This document shows, piece after piece, positions 1 to 6,901 of a stretch of 48,202 bases of DNA. Both the position numbers and the translations under genes were made by a program. The notes below the pieces were generated by a model. It was not told the origin of the DNA and made no database searches. It worked only from the letters and a program-made list of their open reading frames with translations. The first letter of the stretch is position 1. Each line of letters opens with the position of its first letter. Source of the DNA: Candidatus Omnitrophota bacterium (GTDB lineage Bacteria; Omnitrophota; Gorgyraeia; Aquiviventales; Aquiviventaceae); the NCBI GenBank assembly GCA_023247255.1, contig JAHFGV010000008.1, forward strand, positions 1 to 48,202, read 5' to 3'.

Positions 1-146
1 CGCAGCGACTGCCCCCGACTTCGAAGGACTGCCAAGACGTCTCGTTCATGGCTACTCAGGTGTTGGTAGGGTATCGGCATAGTCCGCGTATTCTAACGCG
101 GAAGCCGTCAACCCCTCTAGGTGTTGCACTTACTTATTGAACTTGG
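1..146. other. window edge, no gene recognised
   Basis: No gene can be supported here. A short open frame on the + strand from base 2 to a TAG at 80-82 could be the last residues of an upstream gene, but it matches nothing I recognise. A 6-bp perfect hairpin lies at 84-89/96-101 with no T-run after it. Confidence 0.3.
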
Positions 147-219
147 GATTGTCGATTTTGGATTTTCGATTGAAGACCGCTGTTCAATCGAAGATCGACA
201 ATCGTCAATCGACAATTCC
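147..219. repeat. heptad palindrome, GATTGTC/CAATCGA family, copy 1
   Basis: The left arm (147-172) is four 7-bp units of the type GATTGTC, GATTTTG, GATTTTC. The right arm (185-219) is five units of the reverse-complement type CAATCGA. Together they can fold into a long imperfect hairpin with a 12-base loop. A near-identical copy lies at 294-367 and a third at 40759-40830. It sits in the leader region of the BamD-like gene. Confidence 0.85.
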
Positions 220-293
220 CTCGGCTCTCTGATTGAAGGCTCATCTTCCTTCGAGCTCCTTAGGATGTTCAAAGAAACTGCCTTGGAATTTTC

Positions 294-367
294 GATTGTC
301 GATTTTGGATTTTCGATTGGAAGACGGCCGTTCAATCGAAAATCGACAATCGTCAATCGACAATTCC
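294..367. repeat. heptad palindrome, GATTGTC/CAATCGA family, copy 2
   Basis: This is a second copy of the element at 147-219, with the same order of units (left arm 294-319, right arm 333-367) and only a few base differences. The two copies are direct repeats separated by about 75 bp of unrelated sequence. The remaining bases up to 550 hold no gene that I can support. Confidence 0.85.
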
Positions 368-550
368 ATGGAATGAGCCTGTGGCACCGGCAGGGCCGCC
401 CCGATGGGGGAGACATCCGATCCACCCAGGGGAAGGCTTTACTTTACACGGGGGATTTGGTATCGTGAGTTCCTTGAAGATCAAGAAGCAGAGGGATAGA
501 AAGGGTTCTCTGTTGTGTATGGCACAGGCGAGGGGGAGGGAATCATCCGG

Positions 551-1522
551 ATGAATCGTTTGACGGATAAATACCGACAAACCGGGATCCTTCTCATGGG
601 CTTTATTTTCAGCCTATGTGGGGCTCCGCTAGCTTCTGCGGAGTGGGTATGGTCGCCACAGACCGGATGGATCGGGCCTGGGGGAGCGGTCAAAGACAAC
701 CCCGAAGATCAATTAACCTTCGCCCAGGCATTTTTTGAAAACCAGGAATATGACCGGGCTCGACGAGAGTTCCAGAAACTGTTGAAGGCCTATCAGGCTG
801 CCAAGCAGGCTCCGGAAGCTCAATATTATCTGGGCCGATGCGCGGAGGAGTCGGGAGACTATTACAAGGCTTTCTTAGAATACCGCAAGACCATTCAGAC
901 CTATCCCTCGACACAACGATTTGATGAGATCCTCGAGCGGGAGTATCGGATCGGTAATGCGTTCCTCGAAGGCAAGAAACGTAAGCTCTTTGGGAAGGTG
1001 GCGTTGATTCCTGCTCGGGATAAGGCGGTGGAAGTTTTTCAAGCGATGGTTGATGATGGGCCTTTTGGCGAGTATGGACAACTGGCCCAGTATAATCTAG
1101 GATTGGCCCATATGGCGCTGCAAGACTACGAGTTCGCGGTGAATGCTTTTGAGCAGCTCATCTTGCGCTATGCCGAGTCTCCATTGGTGGACGATGCAAG
1201 ATTTCAGATCGCTTTGGCAAGCCTAAAAGGCACCTTCAAGTCCGGATACGACCAATCCCCTACCGATACGGCCATTCGTGAGATGGAGGTTTTCGTCGAA
1301 TCCTATCCGGAAAGCGATTTGGCCAATGAAGCCAAAACCCGCCTGACGGAGCTCTACGAACGGCGCGCCGCCCACGAGTTTGAAGTCGGGCAGTTCTATG
1401 AGCACCGCCGGCATCCTCTTTCGGCAAAGCTTTACTACGAGACAATCGTGGAACGATACACCCACACCTCCTGGGCCACTCAGGCGATGGCCCGTCTTGA
1501 CGTCCTCAATCCCTCCCCGTGA
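551..1522 (+). CDS. BamD/YfiO-like TPR outer-membrane assembly protein
   Basis: The 323-residue product has an N-terminal signal peptide (hydrophobic stretch about residues 11-27, likely cleavage after ASA) followed by TPR-type helical repeats over the rest (for example FAQAFFENQEYDRARREF near residue 45). This is the architecture of BamD/YfiO, which helps the Bam complex insert outer-membrane beta-barrels from the periplasmic face. The ATG at 551 is chosen over an in-frame ATG at 515 because a GGGGGAGGG ribosome site lies 10 bases before it and the signal peptide starts there. There is no canonical lipobox; the only cysteine in the signal peptide has leucine before it, so the protein may be periplasmic rather than lipid-anchored. 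Its stop overlaps the next gene, lptE, which supports an envelope role. It could instead be a CpoB-like TPR protein. Confidence 0.75.
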   Translation: MNRLTDKYRQTGILLMGFIFSLCGAPLASAEWVWSPQTGWIGPGGAVKDNPEDQLTFAQAFFENQEYDRARREFQKLLKAYQAAKQAPEAQYYLGRCAEESGDYYKAFLEYRKTIQTYPSTQRFDEILEREYRIGNAFLEGKKRKLFGKVALIPARDKAVEVFQAMVDDGPFGEYGQLAQYNLGLAHMALQDYEFAVNAFEQLILRYAESPLVDDARFQIALASLKGTFKSGYDQSPTDTAIREMEVFVESYPESDLANEAKTRLTELYERRAAHEFEVGQFYEHRRHPLSAKLYYETIVERYTHTSWATQAMARLDVLNPSP

Positions 1523-1524
1523 TT

Positions 1525-2103
1525 ATGTCTGGTGCGGTTACGTCTGATCTGAAGCCTCCTCTTTTTCTGCTGTCTGCTGTCTGCTGTCTGCTGTCTGCTG
1601 TCTGCTGTCTTTCCGGTTGCGGCTATACCACACGGCCGGGGCTGGCGCCGCACTTAAAAACGATCTACGTCCAGCCGTTTACGAACCGCATTGACTTTAC
1701 CCAAGTGACGACGAGTGTCGAGTCGCTTCCTCTGTATCGGCATGGGATGGAAGTCACCCTGACAAGCGCCATCATCGATCGGTTTCAGTTCACCGGCCTG
1801 TTGCGTCCGGCCAGCCGTGAGCGGGCCGATTGCCGATTGGAAGGAGAAGTGATTTCTTTTCGTCGGGACGCCCTGCGGTATAACGCTTCTCAACAGATCG
1901 AGGAATGGCGTTTGAACCTGGTGGTCAACGTGCGGTTTTGGGATCAGACCAGCAATACGCTGCTTTGGCAGGAGGAGAGCCTGACGGGAGATACGACGTA
2001 TTTCGCACTCGGCTCCCAGGCGGAGTCGGAGGCCACAGCCCTTAACCGTGCCATCACCGACTTAGCGAGGAGAATCGTGGAACGCAGCGTCGAGAATTGG
2101 TAG
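1525..2103 (+). CDS. lptE: LPS-assembly lipoprotein LptE
   Basis: A 192-residue lipoprotein: signal peptide ending in a lipobox LSGC, then the GYTTRPGLAPHLKTIYVQPF start typical of LptE/LPS-assembly lipoproteins (DUF4136/LptE group). LptE plugs the LptD barrel and delivers LPS to the cell surface. The gene before it is BamD-like and the gene after it is holA, and lptE-holA is a conserved pair in many diderms, which supports the call. Two starts are possible: GTG at 1519, overlapping the previous stop as GTGA, or ATG at 1525, used here. The signal peptide is encoded largely by six perfect copies of the 7-bp unit CTGCTGT (1567-1608), which gives the repeated peptide LLSAVCC; loss or gain of one unit would shift the frame. 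Confidence 0.85.
   Translation: MSGAVTSDLKPPLFLLSAVCCLLSAVCCLSGCGYTTRPGLAPHLKTIYVQPFTNRIDFTQVTTSVESLPLYRHGMEVTLTSAIIDRFQFTGLLRPASRERADCRLEGEVISFRRDALRYNASQQIEEWRLNLVVNVRFWDQTSNTLLWQEESLTGDTTYFALGSQAESEATALNRAITDLARRIVERSVENW
1567..1608 (+). repeat. six perfect CTGCTGT heptamers inside lptE
   Basis: Six uninterrupted copies of CTGCTGT (42 bp) encode 14 residues of the LptE signal peptide, just before the lipobox. Because the unit is 7 bp, gain or loss of one copy shifts the frame and three copies change length by seven residues. Confidence 0.95.
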
Positions 2104-2125
2104 AAATTCCGCTTCGCGGAACTTC
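2103..2125. repeat. small hairpin repeat after lptE
   Basis: A 10-bp stem with one mismatch (GAAATTCCGC against GCGGAACTTC) and a 3-base loop starts on the last base of the lptE stop codon. A related AGAAATT palindrome lies after lnt (17149-17173). There is no T-run, so it is not a typical terminator. Confidence 0.6.
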
Positions 2126-2161
2126 TCACAAATGTCGCGAAGCAGAATTCAGGAATCCCGT

Positions 2162-2923
2162 ATGGATGATGCCCCCACCGGTATTTACCTCTTCCTTGGC
2201 CCTGACCGCGCCCGCAAGCTTCAGAGGATCCAGGCCATTGAGCGCTGCCTCCAGGTGACGGTTTTCGATCGTCATCAACTCGATGCAACGTCACTGAGTG
2301 CCAGTGAGCTGGTGATGTTATGTCGTCAGGGTCCGGCATCTGCCAAGGCCCGCCTGATAGTCGTGGATCAAGCCCATCGGTTGGATCGCCAGGCACTTGA
2401 CAGCCTCGTCGATCATGCCTCGGCGATTGGCAAAACCGCTTGCGTGATTCTGCTGGTGGAAAATGATCTCGGGTCTCGCCATCCATTGGCTGAGGCGCAG
2501 CGGCATCTAACGGTCGAGCCGTTTCCCGCTCGGGAAGTGGCATCCGTCAAGCCATTCGCCCTCATTGAGGCCTTAGGACGCGCCGATACCTCTTGTGCCC
2601 TTAGGGTGCTGCATGAGCCGATGGTCGTGCGGAAAGAGCCTTTGGAGTGGGTAGGGTTAGTGGCCTGGCAGTTGCAACGTTGGGTGCTGGTCAAACGATT
2701 GCTTGAGGCGGGTTACCGCTCGGATCGTATCGGAATCATTACAGGATTGCAACCTTGGCAACTGGAGCGTCTGAAATCAGAATGTTCAAGATACTCACTG
2801 TCCTTGCTTCATCGGTGGTTAAAGCTGTGTTGGCAACTGGATACCGATGCCAAGAGTGGAAGGATCCCCCCTGAACAGGCAATTGAGCAATTGTTAATGG
2901 AGGTGTGCTTGGAGCAGTCGTAG
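2162..2923 (+). CDS. holA: DNA polymerase III subunit delta (HolA-like)
   Basis: The 253-residue product has the weakly conserved pattern of HolA: an N-terminal ATPase-like fold with GIYLFLGPDRARKL, a central VVDQAHRLDRQALDSL segment in the Walker-B region, and a C-terminal helical collar (EPLEWVGLVAWQLQRWVLVK, then LHRWLKLCWQLDTDAKSGRI and a final leucine-rich helix). Delta opens the beta clamp as part of the clamp-loader complex. It follows lptE as in many diderms. It is short for the family (usually about 330-345). The ATG at 2162 has an AGGA site 7 bases upstream; an in-frame ATG at 2132 would add ten residues. It ends 21 bp from the convergent rpsT stop. Confidence 0.8.
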   Translation: MDDAPTGIYLFLGPDRARKLQRIQAIERCLQVTVFDRHQLDATSLSASELVMLCRQGPASAKARLIVVDQAHRLDRQALDSLVDHASAIGKTACVILLVENDLGSRHPLAEAQRHLTVEPFPAREVASVKPFALIEALGRADTSCALRVLHEPMVVRKEPLEWVGLVAWQLQRWVLVKRLLEAGYRSDRIGIITGLQPWQLERLKSECSRYSLSLLHRWLKLCWQLDTDAKSGRIPPEQAIEQLLMEVCLEQS

Positions 2924-2944
2924 CCAGTGGCCACACGTTTTGGC

Positions 2945-3226
2945 TCAACGAGATGCTTTGGGATTACTGGCCCGATTGATTTGAAGACTGAGGCGGGATT
3001 TCTGACGAGAGGCTGTATTCCGATGGATCACTCCTTTGGAGGCTGCGCGATCCCATTTCTTTACAACCAGCCGCATTAAGGAAGAGGCTTCATCGGACTT
3101 CTGTTCTTTTAATAGAATGAGTAACTGCTTGGTGAGTGTTTTCAGTTCAGACCGGATCGCTTGATTCTGTTGCGCGTGTTTACGGTCTTTGCGCATCTGC
3201 TTCAAGGCTGCGTGGAGAATAGGCAT
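2945..3226 (-). CDS. rpsT: 30S ribosomal protein S20
   Basis: The 93-residue basic product begins MPILHAALKQMRKDRKHAQQ and has the helical, lysine/arginine-rich pattern of S20, which binds 16S rRNA in the small subunit, including the C-terminal VIHRNTASRQKSRL segment. The start is fixed by an AAGGAG site six bases before the ATG at 3226 (minus strand); the reading frame stays open far upstream but that part does not resemble S20. It is transcribed against holA and divergently from murJ, an arrangement also known from other bacteria. A strong sigma-70-type promoter lies 139 bp upstream, leaving a leader of about 130 bases that could host S20 autoregulation. Confidence 0.95.
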   Translation of the reverse strand: MPILHAALKQMRKDRKHAQQNQAIRSELKTLTKQLLILLKEQKSDEASSLMRLVVKKWDRAASKGVIHRNTASRQKSRLSLQINRASNPKASR

Positions 3227-3364
3227 GGTCGGCTCCTTCTGCGAAACGTTTGATCCTACCCGCAGAGCACGGGTGCTGGTGGTACTCCCGGTGGACAATC
3301 CTTCCCTGTGGCTGTAGTCTAAAGCGTATCTTTCCTGTACCTGTGCGCACTCTAGTAAACGCTG

Positions 3365-3393
3365 AATGTAGCACGACGGCAGCTTTGTGTCAA
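3365..3393 (-). promoter_or_regulatory. sigma-70-type promoter of rpsT
   Basis: On the minus strand a perfect TTGACA (3393-3388) is followed by a 17-base spacer and TACATT (3370-3365). It points at rpsT and lies about 139 bp before its start codon. Confidence 0.75.
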
Positions 3394-3432
3394 TGGCGGG
3401 GGTGTGTTTGTGTTTTCTAATCGAAAATCCAC

Positions 3433-3534
3433 GCTCAAGGCTTGAGGGAAGAACAGGCTTCTCGACGATGACCGAATCGTTCCCTAGAGCCTTGAGCCTA
3501 GAGCTCATTGAGGGTTTTTCAGCAGCCTGCTGAT
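3433..3534. repeat. CCTAGAG heptads joined to a CTGAAAAACCCTCA-type repeat
   Basis: CTCAAGG CTTGAGG (3433-3446) is complemented by CCTAGAG CCTTGAG CCTAGAG (3483-3503), another heptad palindrome. It runs directly into TGAGGGTTTTTCAGCAGCCTGC (3509-3530), an element that recurs inverted at 40713-40745 and in altered form at 34423-34443. The element abuts the murJ start codon and leaves no clear ribosome site. Confidence 0.75.
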
Positions 3535-5100
3535 ATGGATCGCCAACGTTCCTTGCATCGGATTGCCCATTCGACCAGCGTCCTTGCTGCGACGACGGCC
3601 GTCAGTCGGCTGCTCGGGTTTGTCCGGGATCTAGTCATCGCCAAGTTTTTTGGAACCACCTCGGCTGCCCAGGCTTTCGTCGTGGCCTTTCGGATTCCGA
3701 ACATGATGCGGGATCTGGTTGCGGAAGGTGCCGTGACGAGTGCCTTTGTACCAGTGCTCAGCGGGTACCGGGCCAAGGCCCAGTTGAAGGAATTTTGGCA
3801 TCTGAGTGAGGCTCTGTTCGCGCGGCTTCTTGTGATTCTCTGTGCCATCGGCATCATCGGTTGGGTGTTTGCCACTGCGCTGGTCTATGGATTGGCTCCT
3901 GGTTTTGCTTCGGATCCTGAGAAATTTGCCCTCACCGTGCGGCTGACCCGGATACTGTTTCCCTTGATCCTACTGGTGGGGCTCTGGGCTTACTTCATGG
4001 GATTGTTGAATAGCCTACAGCATTTCACGATGCCGTCTTTAGGCCCGGCGATCATGAATGTCGCGATGATCGTTGCCTGCATAGGCTGGGTTCATCGGGT
4101 GAGTCCGGGGATTTTGGCTCTGGCAATCGGTGTGATGGTGGGAGGTCTTTTACAGGTTCTTATTCAATTGCCGACGGCAATTCGTCTGGGATGGCGCTGG
4201 CACTGGCGCTGGCGGCATACCGGTTCCAGTCGGATCGTCAAGTTGTTGGCCCCGCGCATGCTGGGCTCAGCGGTCCATCAAGGTAATGTGTTCATCCATA
4301 CGGCGCTGGCTTCTTTAGGAACGGTTGTGGGAGAAGGCTCGGTAGTGGCGCTGTACTTCGCCAACCGGCTGATGCAATTGCCTCTAGCGCTTTTTGGAAC
4401 CGCCTCCGCGCAGGCCAGCCTGCCAGCCCTGGCCGAGCAGGCTGCGGAAAATGATTTGGCTGCGTTTCGCTCGACGCTGTTATCCGTCTTGCGCATGGTG
4501 GGATTTGTGATTCTTCCCTCAGCGATGGGATTGATCGTTTTGGCTGAGCCGATGGTCCACAGTTTGTTTGAGCGCGGGGCCTTTGACCATCAGGCGACGA
4601 TTCTGACTACCCAAGCGCTGGCGGGTTACTCCCTTGGGCTTTTGTCCTATTCCATCAGCAAGGTTCTCAGTGGGGCTTTTTATGCCCTGCAGGATACCTG
4701 GACGCCGGTGAGGCTGGCCGTCCAAGCCGTGGCGGTCAATGTGGGATTGAGCGTTGCTTTGATGTATCCGCTGCACGTAGGAGGGCTGGCTTTGGCCTCG
4801 GCGCTTTCTAACACCGTAAACGCATACCAGCTTCTGCGAGGGATGGAGCGTCGATTGAACAAACCGCTGCTTAGCCCTTTGTTAGGATCTTGGGTTCGGA
4901 TGCTGGCAGCCTCCCTGCTCATGGGCGTGGGATGCTGGGCGTTATGGACCTACGGTTCTCTGAATCACCGACCGATTGTGGGGATTCCGGTTGTGATTCT
5001 TTGCAGCCTGGCGTTCTATCTCGTTTGTTGTCGGATGATGGGAATTCCGGAACTCGCCACCAGCCTTCGATGGCTTCGCCGATTTCGTCAACGGGACTGA
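3535..5100 (+). CDS. murJ: lipid II flippase MurJ
   Basis: A 521-residue polytopic membrane protein with about 13-14 hydrophobic segments. The N-terminus SVLAATTAVSRLLGFVRDLV and the FVVAFRIPNMMRDLVAEGAV stretch are hallmark MurJ/MviN motifs, with the expected arginines in the first helices. MurJ moves lipid II across the inner membrane for peptidoglycan synthesis. ATG at 3535 is preferred to an in-frame TTG at 3508 because the latter lies inside the repeat at 3509-3530. No strong ribosome site is visible. The 3' end overlaps uvrC by 31 bp in another frame. Confidence 0.93.
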   Translation: MDRQRSLHRIAHSTSVLAATTAVSRLLGFVRDLVIAKFFGTTSAAQAFVVAFRIPNMMRDLVAEGAVTSAFVPVLSGYRAKAQLKEFWHLSEALFARLLVILCAIGIIGWVFATALVYGLAPGFASDPEKFALTVRLTRILFPLILLVGLWAYFMGLLNSLQHFTMPSLGPAIMNVAMIVACIGWVHRVSPGILALAIGVMVGGLLQVLIQLPTAIRLGWRWHWRWRHTGSSRIVKLLAPRMLGSAVHQGNVFIHTALASLGTVVGEGSVVALYFANRLMQLPLALFGTASAQASLPALAEQAAENDLAAFRSTLLSVLRMVGFVILPSAMGLIVLAEPMVHSLFERGAFDHQATILTTQALAGYSLGLLSYSISKVLSGAFYALQDTWTPVRLAVQAVAVNVGLSVALMYPLHVGGLALASALSNTVNAYQLLRGMERRLNKPLLSPLLGSWVRMLAASLLMGVGCWALWTYGSLNHRPIVGIPVVILCSLAFYLVCCRMMGIPELATSLRWLRRFRQRD

Positions 5101-6518
5101 AGATTCACAAGGAAGCAGTCGGCGGACTGCCGGATCAGCCGGGCGTTTATCTATTCAAAAACGCGCAAGGCCACGTGCTGTACATCGGCAAAGCGGTCAG
5201 TCTTCGCAAGCGCGTGAGTTCTTATTTCCGTCGCAACGCCCCTCTGGGCCCGCGCCTCTTACAGTTGGTTCAGCAGGTCACGCAGATCGAAGTGCGCCCA
5301 AGCAGTTCCGAAGCAGAGGCCTTGCTATTGGAGGTGCAACTCATCAAGGCCCACCAGCCTCGGTATAACGTCGCCTTCCGCGATGACAAATCCTACCCGA
5401 TGCTGAAGGTCACTCACGAGCCGTTTCCTCGCCTGATCGTTACCAGGCGCAAACAACCCGACGGCGCTTGGTACTTCGGTCCCTATCCCAACGCCAGCCT
5501 CATGCATGCGGCGGTCCAGTTCATGCGACGGGTTTTTCCTCTGAGGACATGCTCGACGTTTCCCAAGAGCCCTTGCCTGGAATATCATTTGGGTCAGTGC
5601 CTGGCGCCTTGCGCGGGGTATATCGATAGGTCCCGCTACCAGAGGATCGTCAGGGATCTTCTGGCGTTCCTGCGGGCAGAGCGTGGAGAGCTCCTTCGTG
5701 ATTTGACACGACGCATGGAACAGGCCTCACGCTCGCGGCGGTTCGAGGAAGCGGCCCGCCTGCGTGATCAGATTCAAGCGCTCAGCTCTGTGGTTGTGGC
5801 CAAGGAAAAGTCCCTCGATGCCGGGCCTCTGGAGGAGCTCAAGGAAGCCCTCAAGCTGCCCCGTCTTCCCCGTCGGATCGAGGCCTTCGACGTCTCCAAC
5901 CTCTTCGGAACGCATGCGGTGGGATCGATGGTGGTGTTTATCGATGGCAAACCCCACAAGGCCCACTACCGCCACTTTCAGATCCAGACGGTTTCAGGCA
6001 TCGACGATTACCAGATGATGCGAGAGCTGGTGCGCCGCCGCTACAGCGGCAGCCTCTTGCGCAGCCTGCCCTTTCCCGAGCTGATCCTCATCGACGGTGG
6101 CAAGGGCCATCTGCATGCAGCTTGTGAGGAGCTTTCGGCGCTTTCCCTGACGATTCCTGCGATTGGTCTGGCCAAGCAACTGGAGCAGATCTTTGTTCCA
6201 ACGTCTGACGATCCGATCGTCCTTTTGCCGACTTCTGTGGTTTTGCACCTCTTGCAGCATGTCCGTGATGAGGCGCATCGGTTTGCGATCACCCATCATC
6301 GTCGGCTGCGGCGTCACGCGATCCGAGCATCCGTGTTGGATGCGATTGCCGGCATCGGCCCCAAGCGCAAGGCTGCTTTGTTGGCCGAATTTGGCTCCAT
6401 ATCCCGTTTGGCTCAGGCACGACCGGATGAGCTTTCACAGAAGATACGTATCAGTCGGCAGCAAGCAGAAGCGATTTTGACCTTTCTACGCAGCCGCAAC
6501 ATTCAACAGTCCCCATGA
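5070..6518 (+). CDS. uvrC: excinuclease ABC subunit C, short form lacking the middle segment
   Basis: UvrC makes both incisions in nucleotide excision repair. Seen in order: GIY-YIG nuclease (about residues 21-100, with PGVYLF, YIGKA, Glu81), cysteine cluster (161-181, CSTFPKSPC and GQCLAPC), UVR motif (205-240), RNase H-like nuclease with Asp274 (EAFDVSN), the GIDDY aspartates near 312, Asp342 (LIDGGKGH) and the histidines near 409 (DEAHRFAITHH), then tandem HhH (420-475). The product is 482 residues, against about 600 usual. The missing part lies between UVR and the nuclease core: IQALSSVVVAKEKSLDAG runs straight into the LPRLPRRIEAFD block. All catalytic residues remain, so it may still be active. 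Start ATG 5070 lies within the murJ end; the stop overlaps ogt as ATGA. Confidence 0.92.
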   Translation: MASPISSTGLKIHKEAVGGLPDQPGVYLFKNAQGHVLYIGKAVSLRKRVSSYFRRNAPLGPRLLQLVQQVTQIEVRPSSSEAEALLLEVQLIKAHQPRYNVAFRDDKSYPMLKVTHEPFPRLIVTRRKQPDGAWYFGPYPNASLMHAAVQFMRRVFPLRTCSTFPKSPCLEYHLGQCLAPCAGYIDRSRYQRIVRDLLAFLRAERGELLRDLTRRMEQASRSRRFEEAARLRDQIQALSSVVVAKEKSLDAGPLEELKEALKLPRLPRRIEAFDVSNLFGTHAVGSMVVFIDGKPHKAHYRHFQIQTVSGIDDYQMMRELVRRRYSGSLLRSLPFPELILIDGGKGHLHAACEELSALSLTIPAIGLAKQLEQIFVPTSDDPIVLLPTSVVLHLLQHVRDEAHRFAITHHRRLRRHAIRASVLDAIAGIGPKRKAALLAEFGSISRLAQARPDELSQKIRISRQQAEAILTFLRSRNIQQSP

Positions 6519-6901
6519 CCCTCAAGAAAGATTCGAGGTTCCATCGGCCCACACCCTTTGAAGAACGGGTCTATGCGGTTGTGCGCCGCATTCCCAAAAG
6601 CCAGACGCGCTCCTACCAATGGGTCGCGACGCAACTCGGCGATCCCAGCCGGGCGCGTGCCGTTGGTAATGCGCTCAATCGCAATCCCTATGCCCCGCAG
6701 GTTCCCTGTCACCGCGTCATTCGCTTGGATGGTTCCCTCGGCGGTTTTTCAAAAGGAGCAGAGGTAAAACGTCGGTTACTCGATGCGGAACGAAGGGAAG
6801 CTCGTAGCAGAAAGCGGAACCGAATCGGTCTGAGTGCGAATCAAAAACTGCAAGCGAGAATTATCTCAACCAGAGGAATGAAGACAACGAAATTGGGATA
6901 A
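6515..6901 (+). CDS. ogt: methylated-DNA-[protein]-cysteine S-methyltransferase
   Basis: A 128-residue single-domain O6-alkylguanine DNA alkyltransferase. The active-site motif PCHRVI carries the acceptor cysteine, and the helix-turn-helix RARAVGNALNRNP with the recognition arginine precedes it; GGFSKGAEVKRRLLDAE follows. The protein removes alkyl groups from guanine O6 in one suicidal step. Presence of PCHR rather than PWHR argues for an active enzyme, not an alkyltransferase-like protein. The ATG overlaps the uvrC stop, so two DNA-repair genes are translationally coupled. Its last 41 bp overlap the 3' end of the opposite-strand ATPase gene, and the C-terminal 30 residues look unlike the family, possibly because the original stop was lost. 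Confidence 0.88.
   Translation: MTLKKDSRFHRPTPFEERVYAVVRRIPKSQTRSYQWVATQLGDPSRARAVGNALNRNPYAPQVPCHRVIRLDGSLGGFSKGAEVKRRLLDAERREARSRKRNRIGLSANQKLQARIISTRGMKTTKLG

Noticed and set aside
2-82. C-terminal end of an upstream gene
   Set aside because: The 26-codon frame has no recognisable motif and other frames are equally open, so it cannot be supported.
84-101. Hairpin near the window start that looks like a tRNA anticodon arm
   Set aside because: The loop is six bases with a six-base stem, and no acceptor, D or T arm can be fitted around it on either strand.
4890-5069. N-terminal extension of uvrC by 60 residues
   Set aside because: The extension lies wholly within murJ in another frame and has no resemblance to UvrC; ATG 5070 leads directly into the GIY-YIG domain.
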